Source: Ascaphus truei (Eukaryota; Chordata; Amphibia; Anura; Ascaphidae). Taken from it: a stretch of 64,000 bases of DNA. Shown here piece after piece: positions 1 to 11,393 of the stretch. Within the stretch, counting starts at the first letter, position 1, and the number at the start of each line of letters is the position of its first letter. Under the pieces are notes generated by a model. That model was not told the DNA's origin, made no database searches, and worked only from the letters and a program-made list of their open reading frames with translations. The position numbers were made by a program, and so were the translations under genes. The stretch lies in contig CM071568.1 of the NCBI GenBank assembly GCA_036426205.1, positions 227,238,777-227,302,776 of the forward strand. The letters are read 5' to 3'.

Positions 1-780
1 GTATCCCCCTGAACAGGGCTTGAGGATGACAGCTGCTGTCTCTTAAAAAAGTATTACGAGAATTTGGTTTGCGGTAAAGAGTGGTTTGAATATTAACTGC
101 TGTATCAATGTATAGACATAAATCTAAATAGTGTATGTGTTGTAAATGATAAGAGTAAGTGAAAGAGAGATTGAACTCATTAGTGTTAAGTGCAGAAATA
201 AATTCAAGGAGTGTCGTGATGTCACCTTCCCAAATGAGAAGATCATCGATGTAGCGCCTATAAAATAAAATGTGCTCCCTATAATTGTTCATTTCTCCAA
301 ACACGTGGAACGACTCCCACCATCCCATAAAAAGATTAGAGTAGGATGGGGCAAAACTAGTCCCCATAGCCGTTCCACGTGTTTGGAAATAATGAACCCC
401 ATCAAAAAAAAAAAATTGTGTGTGAGAAGAAAGTGAATAGAATCCAAAATAAAAGTGATTGTGCAGGTGCCAAATCGACCGATGAAGAAAATGGTGAGCA
501 GCTGCCAGGCTGTGTTCATGGGAGATGACAGTATAGAGAAATGTGACATCAAGTGTCACCCACACCATATTGCACTTCCATTCAAAACACTCAAGGGTAG
601 TGAGTAAGTCACCACTATCCCGGATATAGGAAGGTAACTGTTGCACGAGGGTTTGGAGGAAATAATCCACATACTGTGAAACACCATCCTCCAAAAACTC
701 AATACTAGAAACAATCGGTCTCCCGGGAGGTGAGATCAACGTTTTATGAATCTTTGGGAGATGGTGAAACATGGCAGTGG
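1..780 (-). pseudogene. Penelope-like element reverse transcriptase, partial
   Basis: Read on the minus strand, one frame gives a reverse transcriptase. From its 5' end it carries PKIHK, then PGRPIVSSIEF, SQYVDYFLQTLV, a VTLDVTFLY palm motif, GTAMGTSFAPSYSNLFMG and the catalytic YIDDLLIW. It ends in LYRKPNSRNTFLRDSS. The GTAMG...NLF block followed by YIDD is typical of the reverse transcriptase of Penelope-like retroelements, which copy element RNA at nicked or telomeric DNA. The coding match begins abruptly near 780, beside a TA-rich tract, so the 5' part is lost. The 3' part, including any GIY-YIG domain, lies beyond the left edge. No stop codon was seen in the blocks I read, but an A-run near 407-417 could hide an indel. 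It is a fragment, not a working gene. The family call is firm; the subfamily is not assigned. Confidence 0.82.
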
Positions 781-1730
781 TAGTCTATTATATATTATAT
801 ATAGACTGGTGGTCTATTTCCAGGGGACTCTTCTGTCTGCAGATGTTATATTACTGGACAATATCACAGCAATCAGGAACAAATAAAATGACCCTCAGCT
901 CAGGAAAATTAAATCTACCGTAATTTAAAACCGTAATTTAACTGAAACTTTCAACTGGTAATTTAGGAATTGTAAATTAACAACGTTACGAACTGAACGT
1001 AAATGGATGGGCTAGAGTTGACTCTTCCCTACTAGTGCTGTCATAGAATTAAAAGGGAATGAAATGGGCCAAAAAGATGGTGCATTATCATCACCTACTG
1101 TATATAAAAGTGTAACCCCTTAGTAACCAACCAGAGAGGTATGTTACAGTACATATAAAATGTATTTTGGAAGTATTTATTTTCCGTTTTGCTCTATAGC
1201 AAATTAAGAGATATACACATAAAGCGTGCTCATTCACTTGTTCCTATAACGAGAGCCTTGTAAAGGCTCCTAAATTTGTTGTTGTTCAAAGGCAGGTAAT
1301 GTACAATAGCCATACTTTCCATCTCTACGTGCACATACTGTTTGAAATTACATTAAATACTGGAAAGACAACAATTTGCCTTTTAAAGCCAAAAACAACA
1401 GAAGAGATGTTGTAATGGCACATTTCTGCTGATATACTGTAGGCTCATTAAGAATTTTCTGTGGATAAGTATGTTATCATAAGCTTTGATTTGTTTTAGG
1501 CCTGAACTCTGTTAACTTCTAGACACCATACAGTTCTCGTGCTGGCATTTTAATAATCTTGCACAAGCCAATAATTTAACAATGCACTGCAGTGAGATGT
1601 GAAACGAAATAAGGTCATATATAACATACTGTTTCCTTTACATAACTTTGCTACAAAACAGTATTTGCATTATACAGATGCAGCAGCCTTTATCTGACCA
1701 CATCTCGTTTTAGATTCTGGCAAATTCGCC
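781..1730. other. Unassigned AT-rich noncoding DNA
   Basis: The stretch begins with a short TA-rich tract (about 786-805). No coding, RNA or clear repeat signature was recognised in the rest. Confidence 0.5.
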
Positions 1731-1734
1731 AAAT

Positions 1735-2415
1735 ACCACGCCTGGTACTCTGCGACAGACTAATGGCCCATCAGATTAACACAGCGGGGTCCCTGCAGTG
1801 TTAATCCTACCGGGTTCTACCTGTCTGCAAGAGATGCGCAGTAAGAGATAGACTGAATCAGTCACTCTCCCTGCGCGCCTCTAACAGGCGATCACGGGGG
1901 TTTTATTTAATTTTAATACTACAGTATTGTAGCAGTGAGTCTCCGGAGCCGAACTGCATTGATTTAAGGTCCGGGGACCCCCTACTTCCTGAGATACAGG
2001 CACCAGTATATGGGGCCTGTATCCCTGCCATGTTCAAGTCCTGTGGGTCACATGGGATTGAAATTTTGCAGAGGAATACCGGCACCCCGTAACAGGGCCT
2101 GTATCTCTGGAAGTAGGGGGTCCCCAAGGCTGAAATCAATATGGTTACGCTCAGAAGGCCCCCTGCTCCCGCACACTAGTATTAAAAATAAAATTTAAGC
2201 AGCTTCGTTACCTTAGTGGCTACCCGCTACGTAATGATTTTTATTTATTTTTTGTTTTTGATACTAGTGTGCGGGAGCCGGGGGTCTTCTGAGCTGAACC
2301 GCATTGTTTTCAGCCTCGGGGACACCCTCTGTCCCTAGGTACAGGCCCCGTTATGGAGTGACGGTATCCCTCTGCAGAATTTAAATCCCACGTGACCCAC
2401 AGGATTATGGGTGTT
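1735..2415. repeat. Interspersed repeat with three alternating inverted copies
   Basis: A GC-rich module with the words 'gagctgaa', 'ggaccccctac' and 'tacaggc' occurs three times here. Copy one (about 1915-2030) reads forward, copy two (about 2035-2190) reads in reverse, and copy three (about 2252-2405) reads forward. Copies two and three form an imperfect snap-back with arms of roughly 155 bases and a loop of roughly 60. The bases next to the loop, CTCCCGCACACTAGTAT and its complement, match best. The leading part (1735-1870) recurs near 7665-7760. Family unknown; the layout fits a foldback or MITE-like repeat. Confidence 0.6.
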
Positions 2416-2419
2416 GTTT

Positions 2420-3230
2420 TATTTTTTTCCCTTTAATATGTGCATCAATATAATCCACACAATGATAAGTAATTAGCTAAAGTTGCCAATCGATCCATTC
2501 TCCTGTGATCGATTGGCGAAGATTCGGCTCGGGATTCACTAAATGGCTGTAGCAGATAAGGACAAAAGATGCAAAGTTCTGTGCGGAAGATCATGTGACC
2601 AGGCAGTCACTGATACAATTGGTGCTCTGCTAGAGAGAGGGCTGGGCTCAAAAAAGGGCGTGTACCAGAGCTTGTTTCAGGAGAGGAAGGGGATGTGACT
2701 TTGTAAATGATTGCAATAGAAATAAAAAATGCCTTACAGTTGAATACATTAAACATGTAATTCAGAGTTTTAAAAAAAATAATAATAAATGCTACAAGTA
2801 CTTTCTGATAGTACAGAACTGATATTTTTTTTTTTTTTTTTTTTTAAACACATGTAGGATATTGCTTAGTCTGCAGCTTTAAATTGTTAGCAGTGGCAAT
2901 CTACAGCAAGGGAATAGTGAGAAGCCAATAATCAACCAGAGGAAGCTGAAGAAGAAGAATACGGGCCAGGGTGAATGCTGTCATACCCAGTAAACATGAA
3001 CTTTCAAAAGTTGTGCAATACATTTAGAAAGTGTATTGTATAGTGGAAAGCCAAAAATGAACCTTTTGAATTAAAGTTAAAACCACATTTTTTTTCACTT
3101 ATGGTTTTAGGGTAATTTCCAAAGAACAAGATAATTGTGATGGATATTGTGACACATTTTTTTCCTATATCTGTTTAATATTTTGGAAGAGAAATCCTAA
3201 CATCTTCTCTCCGAACTCTGTAGAAACACA
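2420..3230. other. Unassigned noncoding DNA with a T-run
   Basis: It contains a poly-T tract near 2826-2845 and otherwise AT-rich sequence. Nothing else was recognised. Confidence 0.5.
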
Positions 3231-3239
3231 ATGGTTTTA

Positions 3240-3365
3240 TTATTATTTTTATACCGTCCCCAGTATGTTTCTCGGGAAGCAAGCAGCCCCCCCGAGCTGA
3301 AATTAACGAGGTTCAACTCCAGTGACCTGCTGCTTTCCACCCATATTAAAAATAGGGGGGTGGTA
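3240..3365 (-). repeat. Fragment of the same module as at 1.7-2.4 kb
   Basis: The segment has 'gagctgaaatt', a diverged 'ctgctgctttccaccc' and 'tattaaaaatag' in the same order as the reverse copy at 2035-2195. It is a diverged single copy. Confidence 0.4.
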
Positions 3366-3628
3366 GAATTCTGTAGTGGGAACTCCTCATTTAAGGTAAG
3401 ATTATATACATATATGTTTATAGTGGGCTTCTGTTCTGGAAAATAAATGTTCTAGGGGTATTTATAAATAACACCCACATTGTTTTTTGTTTTTTTTTAA
3501 AGTTTCCATTATTATACAGACACAAATATGGATGTACAGTGGGCTCAAATATAGTTTGAATATTTTCTTCTCCAAACCCAAACCCATATCAAAAAGCTTA
3601 TCCAATACAGGATAAAGATACTCATAAT

Positions 3629-3959
3629 GATTTAGGGCAGGGGTGTGCAAACTATTGGAACTGCGCCCCCTGTGCTTGCTCCCTCTGGGGCTCTCGCCGC
3701 CCTTACCTCGTTTTCCAGCTTCAAATGACACCACAGGGTCATGTGATGTCACGTCGTGACCCCGCAGCGTCATTTGACGCCGTGTTGCCATGGCGACATG
3801 TCACACCAAGCATTTGAATCCCGGTAAGTGAGTTACAGAGGCCTCATGCGATCACCTGGCATTTAATTTAAATGCCTTGGGGAAGAGCGCGGGGTCTGGA
3901 ACCACCTGCGCCCCCCCCCCAGGAATTTCTCCCCCCAGTCTGCGCACTCCGGATCTAGG
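3629..3959. mobile_element. Small hAT-type MITE with 8-base target duplication
   Basis: The element runs from about 3637 to 3951. It begins with (G)CAGGGGTGTGCAAACT and ends with AGTCTGCGCACTCCG, an imperfect inverted repeat of the start. Flanking octamers GATTTAGG (3629-3636) and GATCTAGG (3952-3959) match at 7 of 8 positions. Eight-base target duplications and CAGGG..GCAAACT-type termini are characteristic of hAT transposons. There is no transposase, so the copy is non-autonomous. Confidence 0.65.
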
Positions 3960-4254
3960 TAATGGCCGCATGAGTTTGCAGCTATACCCACACACACCAG
4001 ACAATGTAGTTACAACGGCCCAATAGGCAAAAACGTAATCCTTCAAATAGATCGGCGGTGCGCAAACTGGGGGGCGCACCTCCCTGGGGCAGCGCAAGAT
4101 TGTTTATGGGGGGCGAAGGTGGCGGTGGCGATTTTGCCAGAAGCCGAGAGAAAAGCAGCCAGTAGCTGCAATTTCTCCTGCAGCCATTAGGTGGCGCTGT
4201 GCTGCACAGCTCATGCAGCACAGGCTTTGCTTTGCTGAACATAGCGCATGAGGT

Positions 4255-5990
4255 GAGAGTGTGTGTGAGAGTGTGTGTGAGAGAGTGTGTGTGTGAGAGA
4301 GTGTGTGTGAGAGTGTGACAAAGAGAGACATGGAGAGGTGGGAGACATATTGAGGGGAGGGGGAAAGAAAGAGAAACATGTAGAGGTGGGAGACATATTG
4401 GGGGGAGGGGGAGAGAGACAGACATGGAGAAATGGGTGACATATTGGGGGGAGAGAGAGACATGGAGAGGTGGGAGACATATTGGGTGGGGGGGGGGGGA
4501 GAAAAAGAGACATTGAGAGGTGGGAGACATATTGGGGGGAGGGGGAGAGAGAGACAGACATGGAGAGATGGGTGACATATTGGGGGGAGAGAGACATGGA
4601 GAGGTGGGAGACATATTGAGGGGGGAGAAAGAGAGACATTGAGAGGTGGGAGACATATTGGGGGAGGGGGAGAGAGAGACAGACATGGAGAGGTGGGAGA
4701 CATATTGGGGGGGAGGGGGAGAGAAAGACACTGGGGGAAGGTGAGAGAGAGAGAGACACTGGGGGTTGGAGAGACACGGGGAAGGTGAGAGAGAAATACA
4801 CTGGGGGAAGGTGAAAGAGAGACACTGGGGGGCGGTTAGTAACAGACACTGGGGGGAGGTGAGAGCGAAAGACACTGGGGGGAGGCGAGAGAGAAAGACA
4901 CTGGGGGAGGTGAGAGAGAAAGACACTGGGGGGATGTGAGAGAGAAAGACACTGGGGGAAGGCGAGAGAGACTCTGGGGGAAGGTGAGGGAGAGACACTG
5001 GGGGGAGGTGAGAGAGAAAGACACTGGGGGGAGGGGGAGAGAAAGACACTGGGGGAGGGGGAGAGAAAGACACTGGGGGAGGTGAGAGAAAAAGACACTG
5101 GGGGGAGGGGGAGAGAAAGACTTTGGGGGGGAGGGGGATAGAAAGATACTGGGAAGGCGAGAGAGAAAGACACTGGGTAGAGGTGAGAGAAAGGCACTGG
5201 GGAAGTGGGAGAGAAAGACACTGGGGAGGGCGAGAGAAAGACACTGGGGGGAGGTGAGAGAAAAAGACACTGGGGGAGGGGGAGAGAAAGACATTGGGGG
5301 GAGGGGGATAGAAAGATACTGGGGGAAGGTGAGAGAAAGACACTGGGGGAAGGTGAGAGAAACACTGGGGGAAGGTGAGAGAGAGAGACACTGGGGGAAG
5401 GTGAGAGAGAAAGACACTGGATGGAGGTGAGAGAGACCTTGGGGGAAGGTGAGAGAGAAAGACACTGGGGGAAGGTGAGAGAGAAAGACACTTTTTGAAG
5501 GTATCGAGAGAAAGACAAAAACTTTATTGATGTGAAGATACCTACTGGTTACTTTGATCATATAAGACCACTTTGGTTCATGTGCAGAGAAAGACCACTG
5601 GGGGAAGGTGAGAGAGAAATGACTGGGGGAGAGTGAGAAGAACCTGGGGGAAGGTGAGAGAGAAAGACACTGGTGGAAGGTGAGAGAGAAGACTTGGGGG
5701 GAAGGTGAGAGAGAAAGACACTGGGGGAAGGTGAGAGAGAAAGACACAGGGGGAAGGTGAGAGAGAAAGACACTGGAGGGAGGTGAGAGAGAGACACGGG
5801 GAAGGTGAGAGAGAAAGACACTGGCTGGAGGGAGAGACACAATGGCTGGAGGGAGGGAGGAAAGAGGGGGGGAGAGAGAGAGAGAGACACACACACTGGG
5901 GGGGAGGAAGAGGGAGAGTGGGGGGAGGGATAGAGAGACACTGGAGAGGGAGTGAGAAACACTGGGAGAGGCTGGGGGAGAGGAGAGTGA
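4255..5990. repeat. GA-rich minisatellite, two unit types
   Basis: The plus strand is almost pure purine. From about 4321 to 4725 the unit contains 'gaggtgggagacatattg' followed by a G/A tract. From about 4726 to 5960 a unit of about 26-27 bases, 'gggggaaggtgagagag' plus 'aaagacact', dominates. A non-repeat interruption at about 5515-5590 separates two blocks. The long S/P/L/C-rich open frames on the minus strand come from the repeat and are not genes. Such tracts can form triplex DNA and are length-unstable. Confidence 0.9.
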
Positions 5991-6129
5991 GACTGTGGAA
6001 GAGGGGAGAGAAGTCCTGATGTGGTGGGGAGAAAGAGATTAATAATAGAGCATAAATGGGGACGCTATTAAACAAATATCATAATATTTATTTTTAAGTG
6101 ATTTAATTTGTGTTGACTTTTGAAAATCT

Positions 6130-6640
6130 TTTCACCCTAGCTGGCGGCCAGCATCATGGTGCACGCGGGGGCTGCGGAGGTATGGCGGCTGAAGAAAAAT
6201 GGCTCCAAAGAGGCCAGGGGAGGAGCACGCCCCAGCGCAGGGACATCAAACGCGCTGCAGGTCTGGCCGGAACCGTGGAGTGATTGATGTTCCAGCTGCA
6301 GCTGCATGCTTTGCTGTGTCTGCTGCTGCGGGGGAGAGGGGAGAGGAGGGAAATTCTGGCGGGGGAGAAGGTGGTTCCCCTTTCAGACCAATGAGCTGCA
6401 CACCCACTGTAGCAGGGCCTTGCAGCACCTGGAGGAGCCGGAGCAGCCCCCTGCCTCATGATCACCTATCCCCAGGGAGCTCCAGCAGGACCAGGAAGAG
6501 ATCAACGAAGTGCCCCCCCCACACCACCAGCTAAACAGAGGGATGAAGGTCAGGCAGAGATGGCAGAATTGAGGGGCTTGGAAGGAGGATGTTTTGAGGG
6601 GCTGAGGGTTATTCTTTGGGTCAGGGGGGTCACTTGGGAG
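6130..6640. other. GC-rich interior of the hAT-type element
   Basis: A CpG-containing stretch with 'atggcggctgaagaaaaatggc' near 6182. Several short open frames overlap but none resembles a known protein. It may be captured genomic sequence inside the element. Confidence 0.3.
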
Positions 6641-7029
6641 TATTGATCAGCAGGGGAGATCCATCAGTACCCCCCTTGAATTTGGTTATGTGGATCACTG
6701 ATCCCTGGGCAGCATTTAAAACGGGAATAAATAAATAATACATAATACCGGTAGGTAGGAGTGGATGACACTGGGGAAATCAAATGGGAGAAGGACAAAA
6801 GGGAAGGGAAGGTGGGGTGGAGAGGGGGAAGGGAGGTGGCAAAGAGGTGGATGAATGCCCCCTCAAATGGATTGCCTTTGTGCACCCGAAAAAAACATAT
6901 TACCAGGTGCCAGCAAACAATAAAATAAACAGTGATCCAATACTAGTATACTGCCTGCGCGCACGCCTGCAGCCCAAGCGATTTGTGAACTTGGCTGCAG
7001 GAGATTGTAGACGCAAGGTGGACGCATCA

Positions 7030-7085
7030 CAAAGCTGGTTCACCCTCATTGGCTGAACCAGCTCACGTGCACTGACGTCATGTGA
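7030..7085. promoter_or_regulatory. Stem-loop with CCAAT box and CRE palindrome
   Basis: GCTGGTTCA and TGAACCAGC pair around a loop holding ATTGG (an inverted CCAAT box). The perfect CRE palindrome TGACGTCA follows at 7073-7080. Related modules occur near 17225 and 55555. Binding by CREB/ATF or NF-Y is an inference from the motifs. Confidence 0.4.
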
Positions 7086-7176
7086 TTTTGATTACATCAG
7101 GCAGGGGGGGCCCGAGAAATTTCATGGATGAAAAGGGGGGCTCGGCATAAAAAGTTTGCTCACCCCTGAAATAGAT

Positions 7177-7660
7177 TATCCTAACCCACAACATTGAAGG
7201 CAGTGGCTATGCACATCTTTAGTAGAATAGCAGACCAAGCAGAACCTCAAGAGCATGGTACCCCCCTCGCGGATGCCCCGAATCAGACTCAGAGCCCAGG
7301 CTATAACCACCAACTTATACTAGTGAGTGTATCTGACCTACTGAGGGTCTGTGATTACGATAGGATACACACATTTATAAGGCTATATACGCATCAATGT
7401 GTCTGCATATTTATGCATTCACCAAGCAGTGTTCATTACCTCAGGAATTTATACATATTGCTTAATCTTTTAAACTATATGTGTAATTGTATTTACTATG
7501 CTATTAAAATTTGATTTTAGACCGTTTATGCAGTTTACATCTGACCATTGAAATTATTACTTACAATTTGGTCAGTAGTGCACCACTATAGGATTTCTTC
7601 ATGTGGAGTGTGTATTCTTTACATACCCCATCAACTACCTGGTACAGTGGTACCTGCTAC
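7177..7660. other. Unassigned AT-rich noncoding DNA
   Basis: No coding or recognised repeat signature was seen. Confidence 0.45.
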
Positions 7661-7664
7661 TACC

Positions 7665-7960
7665 TGGTGAAGACTAAAGGCGCCTCGGACTAACACAGCA
7701 GGGGGGAGTGCTTCCGGGTCTGCCTGTCTGTAATAGACGTGCGATCGCGGGGCTTTTATTAAAATTCTAACATTGCAGTTATGTAGCAGGGGGTCTCCGG
7801 AGCTGAACAAAGTTGATTTCAGCCTCAGGGACCCCCTACTTGCCGAGTTACAGGCTACGGTATAGGGTGCCGGTATCCCCATGTTAAAATCCATGTGAGA
7901 CGTATACAAAATAACTGCAACTGACCATCTCGGTTCCACCATGCGGCGTGGCACGCGATG
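7665..7960 (+). repeat. Copy of the 1.7-2.4 kb interspersed repeat
   Basis: It shares 'taacacagc', 'cctgtctg', 'gcgatcgcggggcttttatt', 'gtctccggagctgaac' and 'cagggaccccctactt' in the same order as 1770-2010. Here only the forward copy is present. Confidence 0.6.
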
Positions 7961-7964
7961 TACC

Positions 7965-9860
7965 CAGTAAATGTTCGAATAACGGCCGCTGGATCTGTAT
8001 AGTAGCTCAGTGATGCTTAGTATGTAGTCACTCCATTATGTATATGTAATGGCTAGTAATATGGGATTTTGAACATAAAGTCAGCCTTGCAGGGGTTAAT
8101 GGTGTTGTAGCCACTAGTATGGTCTAGATTTAGACTTATTATCCCCCTGTGACTTTTGTGCCGATGTTAAGTGAGGCAGAATATAATGAACCAATCCCTG
8201 ACCGGTACTTAGCCCGAAATGTCCTGGAACTCAAATCGGCATGAAATTCAAGACGCCACCGCTCTATTCTCTTCTGTAGGACTTGGTTGCAAAAAGTAGG
8301 ACTTAGAAAATATTCTGGGCAGACTTTGCTGAAGCCAGTGCCTTGCTATTCGTGCAAAAGCACTTTTGAAAAGCCGCCCGCTCTCTTTCTTGCTGGAGAC
8401 TGGAGACACAAATCTGATGGGTGCATGGATTCGTATAGTATTTCTGACTCCATTCACAAAATACTACAGCCCCATCCGAAGCGTGAGAACTTTCTCAGCA
8501 GCAAATCAGAGACAAGCCAGTAGAAAAAACAGGGTTAGCTGGAAATCTGAATGAACCAAGGGGCATGTGCAACTCTGTCCCTAGTTCCCTCAATGCCACC
8601 TGCGGTGACAGGCTCCTCCAAGTCTGTCAGAACAACTGGCTGACTGGACTTGGGTGCTCAGATTTTCCTGCTGCCCTTTTGCTTCTCACACCTCTCTAAC
8701 CTCTGGCTGCTTTGAACTCCGATGTCTCCCAGACACCTAACCTGGTAGCCCTGGCAGTCTCTGGGACATTGGTTCTGAAAGCCCACTAACTTACAGTGCA
8801 CAACACTACACTTCATTACATTACATGTACTGTATTAATAAAATAAACCTTTAATACATCCCTAAGTCCTGGGTATGGGGAATAGAATAGAAACATGTAC
8901 TTTTATTCCTATCAGCCTATATTCCCCATACACTAACTATAGGACTTTGCTGACTCTGAGAGTCCCCCCACAACTTTATCTACGGTTGGGGATACCCATG
9001 AACCCAATACTGGTTCTGGGCTACCTGGCACTAACTGGGGTACCCCTATGTAAGCTAGGAATCCCCGCAGCTACAGGAACACATTTCATCCCTGTGCCTC
9101 ATTTTACCTTTCTGGCTGTGCTGAAGCAGGGAACCCCAGTGGTGAGTCGCGCACGCGTTTTCAAGGCAAGATGTTACCGGGACAATGTGCCTACATGTAT
9201 ACGAGAATCAATTCCCGGGTACCTTTTTTCGGTATCCATCAACTCTGGACCCAACTACCTAGGCACATTCTGACAACAATTCCCCCACAAAATCCCGCTT
9301 GAAACTCATGCCCCAGCAATCCCTTCTCTCTGACCTGCCCGGAAAGATAAAAACACAAAAAATATCTTGATTAGATTTCATGCATTGTTAAGATACATTG
9401 TTACTGGGCTCAAGAGCTAACCCTCTTGAACCCATATATTCGGATCAGGGATAACCATTCATGGGCTTGACATTTATTGAGAGCCTGGTTAACCCTTTAC
9501 CGTCACAGTTATATATAGGGTATTATACCTCTGTCTACACAGTATGGACTGAATACCAGTAACCTTTCCGTCTGTGGTTATAAGTATTTTATATCATTCG
9601 GCATTGTAGAGGTTAATAAAGACGTAATTCACACTCTGGGCCAGCAATACATGATTGCACACTAAAACTTGATTTAATTTGTTTTTAACTGTAGGATATT
9701 TTTCCTACTTTAAAATTTGAGCAGTCTCCATTAGTTTGTATGATCGGGATCCTGAATACAACATCGATACTAGAATATGAATCATACTCACCTCTCCAGC
9801 TGAGTTGGGTTGCTATGACAACCCCGACGGATAAAGGTCTGAGAGTAGCAAAGACCCGCC
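7965..9860. other. Unassigned repeat-derived noncoding DNA
   Basis: A segment near 8280-8350 ('ggacttagaaaatattctg') resembles sequence near 50180-50210, suggesting a shared repeat. The rest, including a pyrimidine-rich stretch at 8570-8760 and 8870-9270, was not assigned to a family. Confidence 0.35.
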
Positions 9861-9905
9861 CACTCCCGAAGAAGTTTGTGCAAGAACGAAACGCGCGTCG
9901 GGTTG
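9861..9905 (+). ncRNA. Hammerhead-ribozyme-like motif, degenerate
   Basis: The order is CCGAAGA (from 9866; canonical CUGANGA), a short pairing GTT/AAC as helix II, then GAAAC (9888-9892), CGCGCGTC and GGG. Helix I can form 4 pairs between CTC-side bases and GGGT. Two core bases deviate, so activity is unlikely. The pattern matches tails of Penelope-like elements, which are known to carry hammerhead motifs. Confidence 0.4.
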
Positions 9906-10415
9906 TGATGACGTCACAGTCATCAGTTCAGTAGCGCTTGTGAGTGGAAAAAAGTGCGCAACTAAAATCAATTCGAATAGGGATAGTTAACCCATGTGGA
10001 TGTGACCACGGGAAAGTGCACAAAAACAAAAGAGGTTTTGTGATCCTATACAGTCAATGGAGCGTCTGCAGCCGCGGACACAAGGGGTGGCTCAACACCA
10101 CTGAGGCTATAACAGATAAAACACAAAAAAACAGCGCACAACGCTCATAGTGTAGTAAATAAAAATATAATATAGAACACAACGGTTAGGTGAGTATTCT
10201 GCGTACATCAATGTAAGATAAAATACAGCATTCATGGGATATATGTTCAGTAGCGCGGCTGCAACATAGGTTGCGGCCTTAGACTGACAGCTGTAATATA
10301 CGAATCACGAGGTAGCCACTAGCAGAGAGAGATAACATCATTCGTTTCCATAACAAGAATACGAGCTCTCATTATATACTGCTACAACTGTTTCCATTTA
10401 AGCTGCATTACTTTG
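9906..10415. other. Unassigned noncoding DNA with CRE palindrome
   Basis: A perfect TGACGTCA lies at 9909-9916, just after the hammerhead-like motif. No coding or other repeat feature was recognised. Confidence 0.4.
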
Positions 10416-10419
10416 AAGC

Positions 10420-10660
10420 TTAAGGCTGTGTCCACGCTGCCACTGAGCGCGCTGAGTTCAATAAATCTCAATGTGTCCGGCCACGCTCACGCGGTGAGCG
10501 CTCATGCCCGTACGCTCACGGGCGCTACGTGCTCGGAGAGACAGATGAAAATGATTTCCAGGTGTGCTGAAGGGTCACATGACCTTCAGCAACCAATCAG
10601 CGGCCGTCCCTGCTCGGCCACGCCCCCGGCCACGCCCCCCGCTCGCACTTGATAAAAAGG
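10420..10660. mobile_element. GC-rich MITE fragment
   Basis: It starts TTAAGGCTGTGTCCACGCTG and is CpG-rich with tandem 'ccacgcccc' words at its right side. The left end resembles Harbinger-like MITE ends, but no matching inverted right end was found, so it may be truncated. Confidence 0.35.
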
Positions 10661-10889
10661 GCTCTTTTGTTTTAGGTTTTAATAGTGTTTCTTATGTTTC
10701 TATCTAGATCATTAAAGTATTATTTCATGTAATTAGTGGAGGTGGAGTTCATCCTACAGGGTACTCCATCTCTTTCCAGTAAATGATCAAACTTCCTCAT
10801 TATAGCGGAGGTTGAGTGCATTGCGAAGGGATCCCCTTTTTCTCTTTTTTGCCATTCTCAAATAAGTAACTTTTATAGTAAGTAAAATT

Positions 10890-11170
10890 TCCTTAGGCAA
10901 TTCCAATCTGGCGTTTGCCCAAATCCCTCCACAGTAATGACTCTCTTAAAAATGTGCCATGAGATCCAATGTGGGATGGATCATGGACAGTTGACTGGTA
11001 CAATTATCCTTGATTTTGCAAAAGCTTTCGATACTGTTGGCCACACAATTATGATAAACAAGTACTCTGGTATTAGATCAGATGCTTTAAGCTGCTGTAA
11101 CTATTATTTATCAGAAAGATTCCAATATGTGATCTTAGTTTTTTAAACTTCTTTATAAATGACCTAACAA
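10890..11170 (+). pseudogene. LINE reverse transcriptase fragment (L2/CR1/Rex1-like)
   Basis: In the plus frame starting near 10937 the translation has an RT palm block, ILDFAKAFDTVGHTIMINK, followed by GIRSDAL, NYYLSERFQYV and, after a break, FFINDLT. DFAKAFDTV..H is the A-motif context of non-LTR retrotransposon reverse transcriptases, and YLSERFQ follows it in L2/CR1/Rex-type elements. The YADD catalytic block and everything downstream are missing: the sequence runs into other DNA and the GT microsatellite at 11.3 kb. At least one frameshift lies near 11140. A dead fragment; the clade is uncertain. Confidence 0.7.
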
Positions 11171-11302
11171 AGAAATGGTTCCCCCCGGAGCAGGATGTGT
11201 TGTCAGTCAAAGAATCTGAAGAGGTAATTCCCCTGAAAATAGAACCAGACTCTTCTCTTGTACAGTTATCAGGAAACAGTTAATATGTTCTGCCAGGGGA
11301 CA

Positions 11303-11353
11303 CACAGTGTGTGTGTGTGTGTGTGTGTGTGTTGTGTGGTGTTGTGTGTGTTG

Positions 11354-11391
<38 letters not shown>
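11303..11391. repeat. GT microsatellite at duplication breakpoint
   Basis: An interrupted (GT)n tract. A degraded version at about 20437-20510 precedes the second copy of the downstream sequence, so one edge of the large duplication falls in this tract. Confidence 0.85.

Positions 11392-11393
<2 letters not shown>

Larger units (their letters stand above)
4045..7176. mobile_element. Non-autonomous hAT-type element, 3.1 kb, carrying a GA minisatellite
   Basis: The element spans 4053-7168. Its left end is CGGCGGTGCGCAAACT; its right end, read on the other strand, is CAGGGGTGAGCAAACT, matching at 13 of 16 positions. Both sides are flanked by the identical octamer AAATAGAT (4045-4052 and 7169-7176), the 8-base target duplication expected for hAT insertion. 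Inside are the 1.7-kb purine-rich minisatellite, a GC-rich stretch (about 6140-6540) and a stem-loop with CCAAT and CRE boxes near the right end. No hAT transposase was recognised, so it must have been moved in trans. It is unusually long for a MITE because of the tandem array. Confidence 0.75.

Noticed and set aside
289..552. 87-codon frame at the left edge as a separate gene
   Set aside because: It is an alternative frame over the PLE reverse transcriptase, whose motifs are in another minus frame.
3982..6075. Very long minus-strand open frames (up to 469 codons) rich in Ser, Pro, Leu and Cys
   Set aside because: They lie in the GA-rich minisatellite; lack of stops follows from the pyrimidine-only minus strand, and several frames are open at once.
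3638..7168. One hAT element spanning from the first CAGGGGTGTGCAAACT to 7168
   Set aside because: Flanking octamers do not match for that pairing, whereas 4053-7168 has a perfect AAATAGAT duplication and 3637-3951 has its own 7/8 duplication.
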